Shown: positions 7,489-15,871 of the stretch, piece after piece
How the letters are laid out: each line of letters begins with the position of its first letter
Position numbering within the stretch: the stretch's first letter is position 1
Assembly (NCBI GenBank): GCA_017481285.1
Contig: JAFUPI010000035.1
Coordinates: 1-43,502, forward strand
Source of the DNA: Agathobacter sp.
Lineage (GTDB): Bacteria; Bacillota; Clostridia; Lachnospirales; Lachnospiraceae
Direction of reading: 5' to 3'
Length of the DNA stretch: 43,502 bases
The notes under the pieces: generated by a model
Databases searched by the model: none
What the model was told of the DNA's origin: nothing
The model's input: the letters and a program-made list of their open reading frames with translations, nothing else
Made by a program: the position numbers and the translations under genes

Positions 7489-10206
7489 ATGGTACTAGGC
7501 ATTTTGGCACACGTAGATGCAGGGAAGACAACTTTATCAGAAGCTTTGTTGTATGAGACAGGGAAAATCCGTGCATTGGGACGTGTTGACCATCAGGATG
7601 CATATCTGGACACGGATGCTCAGGAGAGAGAACGTGGAATTACTATTTTTTCCAAGCAGGCACAACTCGACAGTGATGGTGTAAAAATCACACTGTTAGA
7701 TACCCCAGGACATGTGGACTTTTCGGCAGAAATGGAACGTACACTCCAGGTCTTAGATTATGCAATTCTGGTAATTAGTGGTACGGATGGAGTGCAGGGA
7801 CATACAAAAACATTGTGGAGATTGTTAAATCACTACCAGATTCCAACGTTTCTTTTTATAAACAAAATGGATTTGGATGGTGCAGATAAAGAAAAGATTC
7901 AAAAACAGTTGAAAAGTCAGCTGTCAGATGGATGTGTGGATTTTTCGCAGATCAGGATGGGACAGTCGCCGCTGGGAACAGAAGAATTTTTTGAAGAAAT
8001 CGCCATGTGCAGTGACAGTCTTTTAGATTCTTATATGGAGAAAAGCGAATTATCCGCGAAGGAAATTTATGATGCGATAGATAATCGTTTGCTTTATCCA
8101 TGCTTTTATGGTTCTGCACTCAAATTAGAGGGTGTAAAAGCACTTTTAGAGGGAATTAAGACATTTGCCAATGGTGAATATGAAAAGGCTTTATTGAGCG
8201 ATTTAAGACGTGAAAAAAAGAATGCAGACTCCTTTGGTGCTCTTGTGTACAAAATTGGCCGAGATGCCAGAGGAACACGATTGACCCACTTAAAAGTAAC
8301 CAGTGGAACTTTACGTGTGAAAGATAAAATAAATTACAATGGATTAGAGGAAAAGGTAGATCAGATTCGCATTTATTCCGGAGATAAGTTTGAGACTGTT
8401 GAAGAGGTTCGAACAGGAGAAATCTGTGCAGTGACAGGATTAGACCAGACTTATCCTGGAATGGGACTTGGGGCAAATACGACCCAGACCATGCCGATTC
8501 TAGAGCCAGTTTTAAATTATCAGATTATCGTTCCGCAGGGAGTAAATCCAGTGGAGCTTATGAAAAATTTGAAACAACTGGAGGAAGAAGATCCACAGCT
8601 GAATATTCTTTGGAATGAGCAATTGCAGGAAATTCATGCACAGCTTATGGGGCAGGTGCAGATGGAAGTATTAGGGCGAGTGATTTTGGAGCGTTTCGGA
8701 GTTCGAGTTAGCTTTGGACCGGGAAATATTGTTTACAAAGAAACTATCGCAAAGCCTGTAGAAGGTGTGGGACATTTTGAACCCCTGCGTCATTATGCGG
8801 AAGCTCATCTTTGGATGGAGCCAGGGGAACCAGGCAGCGGCCTTAGTGTGTTCTCTAACTGTAGTGAAGATGTATTAGATTTGAATTGGCAGAGACTGAT
8901 AACCACACATATTTTGGAGCGAGAGCATCCAGGGGTGCTGACTGGTTCTGCAATTACGGATATTAAATTTACGATTGTGACTGGACGAGCACATTTGAAA
9001 CATACGGAAGGTGGCGATTTTCGACAGGCGACTTACCGTGCCATCCGTCAAGGACTAAAGTCTACGGAAAGTATTTTGTTGGAACCATATTACAGTTTTA
9101 TATTGGAAGTACCAGTAGATGCCATTGGACGCGCCATGACAGATATTCGAAGTCGATGTGGGAAACATGAAGCACCAGAGTATGTGACAAGGGATGATGG
9201 TGATATTGCTGTTTTGATTGGCACTGCACCAGTAGCTACCATGCAGGATTACATGACTGAGGTGCATGCTTATACCAAAGGACAGGGGCAGTTGACCTTG
9301 GAATTAAAGGGCTATGATGTGTGTCATAATAGTGCTGAGGTGGTAGAGCGGATAGGCTATGACAGTGAAGAAGATACCGCCAATCCAACTGGAAGTGTGT
9401 TCTGTGCACATGGAGCTGGTTTTGTGGTGCCATGGAATGAGGTGCCGGATTACATGCATTTGGAATATGCCTGTGATGCCTCTGGTCATATCAAACAAAT
9501 GGGTGGTCTGTCCTATGATTTGGAACAGCAGGCAGAGGAGCTTCGTGACCTTGCCAAGCGTCGGGAAGCAGACCGTCTGGCAAAAACGGAGAGTGCATCT
9601 TCCTGGGAATTGGATCAGGAATTGCAGCAGATTTATGCTCGTGAATTTGGCATGAACAAAGAAGACATGCTGGATTATGAACGCAAAAAATGGGCAAGAA
9701 AATCTGAGGATGGAGAAGGGAAAAAGAAGGCAGTACCTCATCAGAAACTAGATAAAAAAGGAAACCCAATCTACCCAAAGAAACCGATTTTGGAAGAACT
9801 TTTGATTGTAGATGGTTATAATATTATTTTTGCCTTGCCAGAACTGAAGGAATTATCTAAAATCAATATTGATTCTGCAAAGGATGCCTTAAAGGATATG
9901 ATGGCGAATTATCAGGGATACAAGGGCTGTCGTGTGATGGTAGTTTTCGATGGTTACCGCAAAAAAGGGAATCCTGGTTCGGTAGAAAAATATTTTGATG
10001 TGGAAGTGGTGCATACGAAACAGGATGAAACCGCAGACGCTTATATTGAACGAACCGTGCACGAATTGGTTGGCAAGCATAAGATTACAGTTGCCACCAA
10101 TGACAATTTAGAGCAGATGACAATTTTAAGTCAGGGCGCACTACGAATGTCAGCAGGAATGCTGCAGCAGGAGATGGAACGCGTAAAAACACTAGATTAT
10201 AAATAG
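7489..10206 (+). CDS. TetM-like ribosome-protection GTPase fused to C-terminal NYN (YacP/Rae1-type) nuclease domain
   Basis: A 905-residue protein. The N-terminus is an EF-G/TetM-type GTPase: P-loop AHVDAGKT (7-14), switch I ERGITI (48-53), DTPGH (71-75), NKMD (125-128), followed by the EF-G domain II-V order up to about residue 650. After a Lys-rich linker (about 700-765) comes an NYN domain with LLIVDGYNIIF (D775), VVFDGYR (D821), DETADAYIE (D846, D850) and ATNDN (D872), the acidic set of the YacP family. B. subtilis YacP (Rae1) cleaves mRNA in the ribosomal A site, and TetM-type factors also act at the A site, so a joint ribosome-rescue or resistance role is plausible (inference). The start is fixed by AGGAG 6 bases upstream. 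Confidence 0.9.
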   Translation: MVLGILAHVDAGKTTLSEALLYETGKIRALGRVDHQDAYLDTDAQERERGITIFSKQAQLDSDGVKITLLDTPGHVDFSAEMERTLQVLDYAILVISGTDGVQGHTKTLWRLLNHYQIPTFLFINKMDLDGADKEKIQKQLKSQLSDGCVDFSQIRMGQSPLGTEEFFEEIAMCSDSLLDSYMEKSELSAKEIYDAIDNRLLYPCFYGSALKLEGVKALLEGIKTFANGEYEKALLSDLRREKKNADSFGALVYKIGRDARGTRLTHLKVTSGTLRVKDKINYNGLEEKVDQIRIYSGDKFETVEEVRTGEICAVTGLDQTYPGMGLGANTTQTMPILEPVLNYQIIVPQGVNPVELMKNLKQLEEEDPQLNILWNEQLQEIHAQLMGQVQMEVLGRVILERFGVRVSFGPGNIVYKETIAKPVEGVGHFEPLRHYAEAHLWMEPGEPGSGLSVFSNCSEDVLDLNWQRLITTHILEREHPGVLTGSAITDIKFTIVTGRAHLKHTEGGDFRQATYRAIRQGLKSTESILLEPYYSFILEVPVDAIGRAMTDIRSRCGKHEAPEYVTRDDGDIAVLIGTAPVATMQDYMTEVHAYTKGQGQLTLELKGYDVCHNSAEVVERIGYDSEEDTANPTGSVFCAHGAGFVVPWNEVPDYMHLEYACDASGHIKQMGGLSYDLEQQAEELRDLAKRREADRLAKTESASSWELDQELQQIYAREFGMNKEDMLDYERKKWARKSEDGEGKKKAVPHQKLDKKGNPIYPKKPILEELLIVDGYNIIFALPELKELSKINIDSAKDALKDMMANYQGYKGCRVMVVFDGYRKKGNPGSVEKYFDVEVVHTKQDETADAYIERTVHELVGKHKITVATNDNLEQMTILSQGALRMSAGMLQQEMERVKTLDYK

Positions 10207-10220
10207 AATGGAGAATCGAT

Positions 10221-11138
10221 ATGGAGGAACTGTTAGAACAGCTTATTGATGAATGTAAGATTTATACAAAAGATGGTGAGCTTGCAAATTATATCCCAGA
10301 GTTAACAAAAGCTGACCCAAATATGTTAGGGGTATATATGATTTCCAGTGATGGAAAGCAGTATTCTGCTGGAGATTGCATGCACCAATTCACAATACAG
10401 AGTATAGCGAAAACGATTTTGCTGCTCCAGGCTTTACTAGATAAAGGAATTGAAGAGATAAGCTCAAAAGTTGGTGTGGAAGCAACTGGAAAACCTTTTG
10501 ATGCCATTAATGTGAGTGGGCAGAAACTGGCTAGTAAAAACTTAAATCCAATGGTTAATATGGGTGCTATTTTGATGTGTACCTTGATTGATGGTGATAC
10601 TTATGATGAAAAGTTTGAACGTGTTTTGGCTCTTACAAGAGAATTAGCAGGCAATCCAGATATTCAGATTGATGAGGATGTATATCAGTCTGAAAAGAAA
10701 TATGGAAGCAAGAATCGTGCATTGGCCTACCTGTTGAAATCCTATGGAATGTTGGAAGACGACGTTGAAGAGGTATTGGATTGTTACTTTAAGTCATGTT
10801 CTATTTCTGTCACCTGTAAGGATTTGGCAAATATAGGTTTTGTTCTTGCCAATAGAGGACAAATGCCAGGCAGAAAAGAAAGAGTAATACCAGTGAAATA
10901 TACCCGCTATGTAAATGCCATTCTTATGACCTGTGGTATGTATGATGGCTCTGGTGAGTTTGCACTCCGTGTGGGTGTACCTGCCAAAAGTGGTGTAGGC
11001 GGCGGAATTATGGCTGCCGTTCCAACCAAAATGGGAATCGGAATTTATTCTCCTACATTGGATGAAAAAGGAAATAGTGTAGCCGGAATACGATTATTAG
11101 AACGAATCAGTAATCAGCTTTATTTGAGCATTTTCTAA
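10221..11138 (+). CDS. glsA: Glutaminase A
   Basis: A 305-residue serine-dependent glutaminase converting glutamine to glutamate and ammonia. It is of normal family length. The catalytic SxxK is S61-I-A-K64 in FTIQSIAKT, and conserved blocks GVYMISSDGKQYSAGD, NPMVNMGAI and SGVGGGIMA are present. A GGAG site precedes the ATG. It lies 14 bases after the GTPase-NYN gene and is followed by a bidirectional terminator. GlsA commonly supports acid resistance or nitrogen metabolism; neither is shown by this context. Confidence 0.95.
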   Translation: MEELLEQLIDECKIYTKDGELANYIPELTKADPNMLGVYMISSDGKQYSAGDCMHQFTIQSIAKTILLLQALLDKGIEEISSKVGVEATGKPFDAINVSGQKLASKNLNPMVNMGAILMCTLIDGDTYDEKFERVLALTRELAGNPDIQIDEDVYQSEKKYGSKNRALAYLLKSYGMLEDDVEEVLDCYFKSCSISVTCKDLANIGFVLANRGQMPGRKERVIPVKYTRYVNAILMTCGMYDGSGEFALRVGVPAKSGVGGGIMAAVPTKMGIGIYSPTLDEKGNSVAGIRLLERISNQLYLSIF

Positions 11139-11146
11139 GATAAAAA

Positions 11147-11185
11147 GGGGCTGTTGCAAATTTATATTTGCGACAGCCCTTTCTT
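11147..11185. terminator. Bidirectional terminator between glsA and the aminotransferase gene
   Basis: GGGGCTGTTGCAAAT (11147-11161) pairs with ATTTGCGACAGCCC (11166-11179), flanked by A- and T-rich tracts. The two genes converge here. It is closely related in sequence to the hairpin at 14434-14475. Confidence 0.9.
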
Positions 11186-12376
11186 TTATTGATAACTTTT
11201 ATATAATTTTTCAAACGCTCCAAAGCTTCTCTTAATCATATCCTCATCCACACAGTAAGAAATTCTTACAAATCCAGGACATCCGAACCCTTCTCCCGAA
11301 ACAATAAGCAAATCTTCCGCCTTTGCTCTTTCACAAAATGCATTGGTATCCTCTTCCAAAGCTTTTACAAACATGTAAAATGCTCCCTGTGGTTTGAAAC
11401 ATTTGTAACCAATTTTTGTCAGTCCATCATATAGAAGATCTCGATTCTTTTTATAGAGCTCAATATCTCCTGTTTCACCCTGACACAAAGTAATCACCTT
11501 CTGCATCATGCTTGGTGCACACACATAGCCGAGAGAACGTCCGGCCCCTGCCACTGCTGCATAAAGTGCTCTACTTTCATAGGCTTCCTGTGGAACCAAA
11601 ATGTAACCAATTCTTTCTCCTGGTAAAGACAAAGATTTACTATAGGAATAACATACCAAAGTATTGGCATAATATTTTGTAACAAATGGAACCTCTACAC
11701 CATCGTATACAATTTCACGATATGGCTCATCTGCAATAATGAAAATCGGATGCTCATATTCCACTTCTTTTTTATAGAGAAGTTCTGCCAGTTTCTCAAT
11801 TGTCTCGCGAGAATACACGGCACCCGAAGGGTTATTTGGAGAATTGATGATAATGCCCTTTGTATTGGCATTTACCATTTCTTCTAACGCATCGAAATCA
11901 ATCTGGAAATTTTCTGTATCTGCTGGTACAACCTTTAAAGATGCTCCTGCTGCTTCCACGAAAACCTTGTATTCTGGGAAGTATGGTGCAATCGCAATAA
12001 ACTCATCTTCCTGTGACGTAGTAAGTGCATGGAATGCAATGGAAAGGGACGCTGCAGCCCCCATGGTAATATAAAAATCATTTGCTTCAAAATGAGTACC
12101 GTGGGTTTTATTTAAAAAATCTGCAATCGCAGCTCTCGTTTCCGCATCACCCTGCGCAGAAGTATATCCATGCAATTTGATGCAGTCTAGTTCTTCTGTC
12201 AAACGGCGAATCGTTTCATCTACGCAATCTGGTGCTGGCACTGTTGGATTACCAAGTGAAAAGTCATAGACATTTTCTGCACCTACAATCGTAGCTCTTT
12301 GTTTTCCGTATTCAAATAACTCACGGATAGCAGAACGTTTGCTACCCAATTCGTATGCTTGTTTGTTGTAAATCAT
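11186..12376 (-). CDS. PLP-dependent class I/II aminotransferase
   Basis: A 396-residue fold-type I aminotransferase. Visible landmarks are the N-terminal FSLGNPTVPAP, IIINSPNNPSGAVYS, IADEPYREIVYDG and the PLP-binding lysine in CYSYSKSLSLPGERIGY, ending with a C-terminal Arg region (FVRISYCVDEDMIKR). The amino acid specificity cannot be read from the sequence; family members transaminate aspartate, alanine or aromatic acids. It is transcribed towards glsA and divergent from the beta-helix lipoprotein gene, probably monocistronic. On its own strand GGAGGTAGT precedes the ATG. Confidence 0.9.
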   Translation of the reverse strand: MIYNKQAYELGSKRSAIRELFEYGKQRATIVGAENVYDFSLGNPTVPAPDCVDETIRRLTEELDCIKLHGYTSAQGDAETRAAIADFLNKTHGTHFEANDFYITMGAAASLSIAFHALTTSQEDEFIAIAPYFPEYKVFVEAAGASLKVVPADTENFQIDFDALEEMVNANTKGIIINSPNNPSGAVYSRETIEKLAELLYKKEVEYEHPIFIIADEPYREIVYDGVEVPFVTKYYANTLVCYSYSKSLSLPGERIGYILVPQEAYESRALYAAVAGAGRSLGYVCAPSMMQKVITLCQGETGDIELYKKNRDLLYDGLTKIGYKCFKPQGAFYMFVKALEEDTNAFCERAKAEDLLIVSGEGFGCPGFVRISYCVDEDMIKRSFGAFEKLYKSYQ

Positions 12377-12549
12377 AGTACTACCTCCAAAAACAACTTG
12401 TTTTTATGGTAGCACTCTTGCTTTTTAAAATCAACTTTTCCTATTACAAAAACATATTTTTTTCACAATTAAATGGTAGAGTCATTTTATACTTGAGAAT
12501 TGTATAAGACAAAAAAGTATATATTAAAAACAAAATTAGGAGGATTTCT

Positions 12550-14427
12550 ATGAAACATAAATTAGTATTACCCTTATTGCTAACCTGCACCTTAGTGCTT
12601 GGTGGCTGTGGAAATAACAACTCGCAGGGTGAAAATTCAAATAATGAGAACGATAGCAATTCCCTCGCTGGAACTGCCGTAGAGGTAGATTTTAGTCAGA
12701 CGGATGAAGATATGTTTACCAATCGCGATTTGAGTACAGAGTATAAATATAATCCGGTTTCTATTCAATTAAATGGCTCTTCCGCAAGTTGTGATTCCGA
12801 CACAGATTCCGTCAAAATTGAAGGCTCTACCATTACGATTTCCGACGAGGGAACCTATATTTTTTCTGGTTCCTTGGATAATGGAATGATTATCGTAAAT
12901 ACGGAAGATACCGATAAACCACAATTGGTTTTTGACGGCATAACAATTACTAGTGCTTCTTCTGCACCACTTTATATTTTAGAGGCTGATAAAGTTTTCG
13001 TCACCTTAACAGAAGGATCAACAAACACTCTTTCCAATGGTGGTGCCTTTACCGCTATTGACGAAAATAATATCGATGGTGCTATCTATTCCAAACAGGA
13101 TTTGACCTTTAATGGTAACGGTTCTCTTTCTATAGAATCACCTGCTGGTCATGGCATCGTAGCCAAGGATGATTTGGTTTTCACTAGCGGAACCTATACG
13201 ATTACTTCTTCCGCACATGGAATTGACGCCAATGACAGTTTGCGTGTGAAAGATGCTTCTCTTACAATTGCAGCAGGTAAAGACGGTGCTCATGTAGAAA
13301 ACACGGACGATGCGGAAAAAGGATTTATTTATATCTCAAGCGGTACCTTTGATATCGATGCAGAAGGTGATGGACTCAGTGCCGGAGCCTATGTACAGAT
13401 TGAAGGCGGCACCTTCGACATTCTCGCTGGTGGCGGTTATGAAAATGGAACGAAATCCTCTTCGGATAACTGGGGAAATTTCGGAGGCGGCATGGGTATG
13501 CCTGGTGGTGGCATGGGTGGTCCTGGCGGGGGACGCCGTGGCGGTGTCAGCTCAGACTCAACCAGCACAGGAACCTCTGGCGTTTCAAACTCTATGGATA
13601 GCACCACTTCTTCCGATGAAAGCACCAGCATGAAGGGTATCAAAGCAGCTAACAGCATGCTCATTAATGCAGGCACCTTTACGATTGATTCCGCAGACGA
13701 TTCCCTTCATTCCAATATTTCTGTATACATCAATGGCGGAACCTACACTATTGCAAGTGGGGATGATGGAATACACGGCGAAGAAGAATTGGTAATTACC
13801 AATGGAACGATAGAAATTACAAATAGTTATGAAGGCTTAGAAGCATTAGATATTACCTTTGCTGGTGGTTCTATTTCTATCCAGTCTACCGACGACGGAA
13901 TCAATGCAGCCGGCGGAACCGACGCTAGTGGAACCGAAGGTGGTCGCGATGCCATGTTTGGTGGCGGCATGGGTGGTATGGGCGGAGGTATGTCTGCTAA
14001 TTCCGATGGAAGTATCACCATTACAGGCGGTAATATTTTCATGTATGCACAGGGCGACGGCTTAGATGCAAATGGATATATCGAAATTACTGGTGGAAAA
14101 ACCATAGTTACCGGTCCAACCCAGGGCGACACTGCAATCCTTGATTATGACACCACTGCTACTATTGATGGCGGAACTTTCATCGGTGTAGGCTCTACTA
14201 TGATGGCTCAAATCTTTAGTGATGGTACACAAGGCACCATGGCTGTTCAGGCCTCTGCCAATGGTGGCACACAAATCCGAATTACCGACACTGCTGGAAA
14301 TGAAGTCGTTTCCTACACACCAGAAACTGCTTTCCAATGTGTCATTATTAGCACTCCTGAAATCGTAAAAGGTGATAGCTACACTATTTACGTAGGTAGC
14401 CAGTCTGGAACTTTTGAATCACAATAA
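12550..14427 (+). CDS. Cthe_2159-like beta-helix polysaccharide-binding lipoprotein
   Basis: A 625-residue surface lipoprotein. The signal peptide ends in the lipobox LGGC (C21). The mature part consists of repeated short strands with Thr/Ser/Asp/Gly turns (for example GTFDIDAEGDGLSAGAYVQI), typical of a right-handed beta-helix in the Cthe_2159 family (PF14262), whose founding member binds cellulose and polygalacturonate. Two Gly/Met-rich inserts interrupt the helix (about 311-335 and 470-485), probably flexible loops. RBS AGGAGG. Binding of plant cell-wall glycans at the cell surface is the likely role, by homology only. A bidirectional terminator follows. Confidence 0.85.
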   Translation: MKHKLVLPLLLTCTLVLGGCGNNNSQGENSNNENDSNSLAGTAVEVDFSQTDEDMFTNRDLSTEYKYNPVSIQLNGSSASCDSDTDSVKIEGSTITISDEGTYIFSGSLDNGMIIVNTEDTDKPQLVFDGITITSASSAPLYILEADKVFVTLTEGSTNTLSNGGAFTAIDENNIDGAIYSKQDLTFNGNGSLSIESPAGHGIVAKDDLVFTSGTYTITSSAHGIDANDSLRVKDASLTIAAGKDGAHVENTDDAEKGFIYISSGTFDIDAEGDGLSAGAYVQIEGGTFDILAGGGYENGTKSSSDNWGNFGGGMGMPGGGMGGPGGGRRGGVSSDSTSTGTSGVSNSMDSTTSSDESTSMKGIKAANSMLINAGTFTIDSADDSLHSNISVYINGGTYTIASGDDGIHGEEELVITNGTIEITNSYEGLEALDITFAGGSISIQSTDDGINAAGGTDASGTEGGRDAMFGGGMGGMGGGMSANSDGSITITGGNIFMYAQGDGLDANGYIEITGGKTIVTGPTQGDTAILDYDTTATIDGGTFIGVGSTMMAQIFSDGTQGTMAVQASANGGTQIRITDTAGNEVVSYTPETAFQCVIISTPEIVKGDSYTIYVGSQSGTFESQ

Positions 14428-14433
14428 AGTGAA

Positions 14434-14475
14434 AAAAGGCTGTCACAAATATATATTTGTGACAGTCCTTTTTTA
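14434..14475. terminator. Bidirectional terminator between the beta-helix lipoprotein gene and araC
   Basis: GGCTGTCACAAAT (14438-14450) pairs with ATTTGTGACAGTCC (14455-14468), with A-tract before and T-tract after. The flanking genes converge. Confidence 0.9.
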
Positions 14476-14482
14476 TAGGAAC

Positions 14483-15694
14483 TTATCCTTTATTTACGGA
14501 TTTTCGGTAGGCCATAGGTGTTGTGCCTTTTAGTTTTTTAAATGTGCGCGTGTAGTAATTGGCATCGGCAAAACCGCATTGAGCAGCAATTTCACTCACA
14601 GACAAATCAGTGGTATTTAATAAAAGGATAGAGCGATTGATTCGCGTTTCGTTAATGTAATTTGTGATGGTCTTTCCGGTTTCCTTGTGGAATAGGGAAG
14701 ATAAATAACTGGTACTTACCGCATTAGCATGAGCCAGAATTTCCAAGGAAAGCGGATCAGCGTAGTGGAAATGGATTTGGTGTACACATTTTTCAACTAG
14801 CGCAGATAAGTCCTTGGTAGAAAAGTTTCTTACTAGGGAGCAGTATTTTCGCAACATCTGCAAAGCAATGGCTTCCAGTTGCGCCTCATTTACAGACTTT
14901 TCTATTTTGATAGAAAAATCCGAAGAAATGCGGTCAATGTAATAAGGATGTACATGAGAAACCTCAATGGATTTTCGTAGCAAAGTATTTAGGGTTAGCA
15001 TAAGGTTTTTCCTACTTCGTAAGGAATCAGTGGCACGAAGCGAAAATTTAAACTGCTGAAAACGCTGATGACACTCGATGGCTTTTTCCAGGTTTCCCAT
15101 TTGAACAGCGGATAAGAGTTGACGTTCTGCTTCATAGCGGGCTTCAATCGTTTCTAATGTAAAAACACTATCTTTCAATTCATACGAATCCAAAAACTTC
15201 TCATTAAACTCAAAATATTCAAAATGAACATTTCCATCGTAGATTTCATGAAATAAAGGATTCAGCAAGGAAATCCAGAAATCTCGACTTGGCAAACGTG
15301 GTACGCGATTATAAAATTCCATGAAGTCATTATATAAATGGGAAGGCAGGTTTTTTTCTTCCAAAAGCTTCGTAATTTCGATTACGGAAACCGACTGAAA
15401 TTGCACAGGACCGATTAAATAATGGGTTGCATTATATTTTTTCTGTAAGTTTTTTGGAAAAAGTAAGAGACAGTATTCTGTCATCAAATCATCTTTGTAA
15501 ATCAAAATAGGAATCTCATCCGACACCTTTTCTAAAACAACAAACAGTCCATCATAGTTATAATTTTGGAATATATGCTCACGGAATCCATAATCTGCAT
15601 CTTTGATATAGGTATAGGGTGCCTGTAGAAAGAGAGAATGGATTCCTTGAGGTTCTAATATGGCTTGATAAAGTTCTAAAATATCGGATTTCAT
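14483..15694 (-). CDS. AraC-family transcriptional regulator
   Basis: A 403-residue regulator. The start is set at 15694 (MKSDILELYQ) because GGAGG lies directly upstream on this strand; a longer in-frame opening exists without a ribosome site. The last 100 residues form the double helix-turn-helix of AraC/XylS: LEILAHANAVSTSYLSSLFH and VSEIAAQCGFADANYYTRTF with the closing FKKLKGTTPMAYRK. The N-terminal 300 residues are a helical sensor region without a clear cupin motif. It is divergent from the GPH symporter gene, and repeats in the shared intergenic region look like its operators, so it probably controls that symporter and perhaps the following glycosidase. Confidence 0.9.
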   Translation of the reverse strand: MKSDILELYQAILEPQGIHSLFLQAPYTYIKDADYGFREHIFQNYNYDGLFVVLEKVSDEIPILIYKDDLMTEYCLLLFPKNLQKKYNATHYLIGPVQFQSVSVIEITKLLEEKNLPSHLYNDFMEFYNRVPRLPSRDFWISLLNPLFHEIYDGNVHFEYFEFNEKFLDSYELKDSVFTLETIEARYEAERQLLSAVQMGNLEKAIECHQRFQQFKFSLRATDSLRSRKNLMLTLNTLLRKSIEVSHVHPYYIDRISSDFSIKIEKSVNEAQLEAIALQMLRKYCSLVRNFSTKDLSALVEKCVHQIHFHYADPLSLEILAHANAVSTSYLSSLFHKETGKTITNYINETRINRSILLLNTTDLSVSEIAAQCGFADANYYTRTFKKLKGTTPMAYRKSVNKG

Positions 15695-15738
15695 ACATAT
15701 CCTCCACGAATAAAAACGTACAATTTTTGTATATTTTA

Positions 15739-15801
15739 GCACAAAATTTCTTCTATGTGCATAACGGAACAAAATTGTGCTAAAAGTAGATAAAATTGTG
15801 C
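15739..15801. promoter_or_regulatory. Probable AraC-type operator repeats
   Basis: AAAATTGTGC occurs at 15771-15780 and again at 15792-15801, a 21-bp (two helical turns) direct repeat. An inverted related copy, GCACAAAATT, sits at 15739-15748. The proximal repeat ends 13 bp before a candidate -35, the usual geometry for AraC-family activation. Confidence 0.65.
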
Positions 15802-15814
15802 GAGAAAGATTTCT

Positions 15815-15843
15815 TTGCCAAAGCTAAACTTTAGAAAAATAAA
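15815..15843 (+). promoter_or_regulatory. Candidate promoter of the GPH symporter gene
   Basis: TTGCCA (15815-15820), 17-bp spacer, AATAAA (15838-15843). The poor -10 fits an activator-dependent promoter. Confidence 0.4.
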
Positions 15844-15871
15844 CTTTTAATAAACTCAAGGAGGAAAAATT

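Noticed and set aside
12487-12507. TTATAC-N9-GTATAA inverted repeat upstream of the beta-helix gene as an operator
   Set aside because: Short and very AT-rich; such dyads are expected by chance here and no promoter fits it well.
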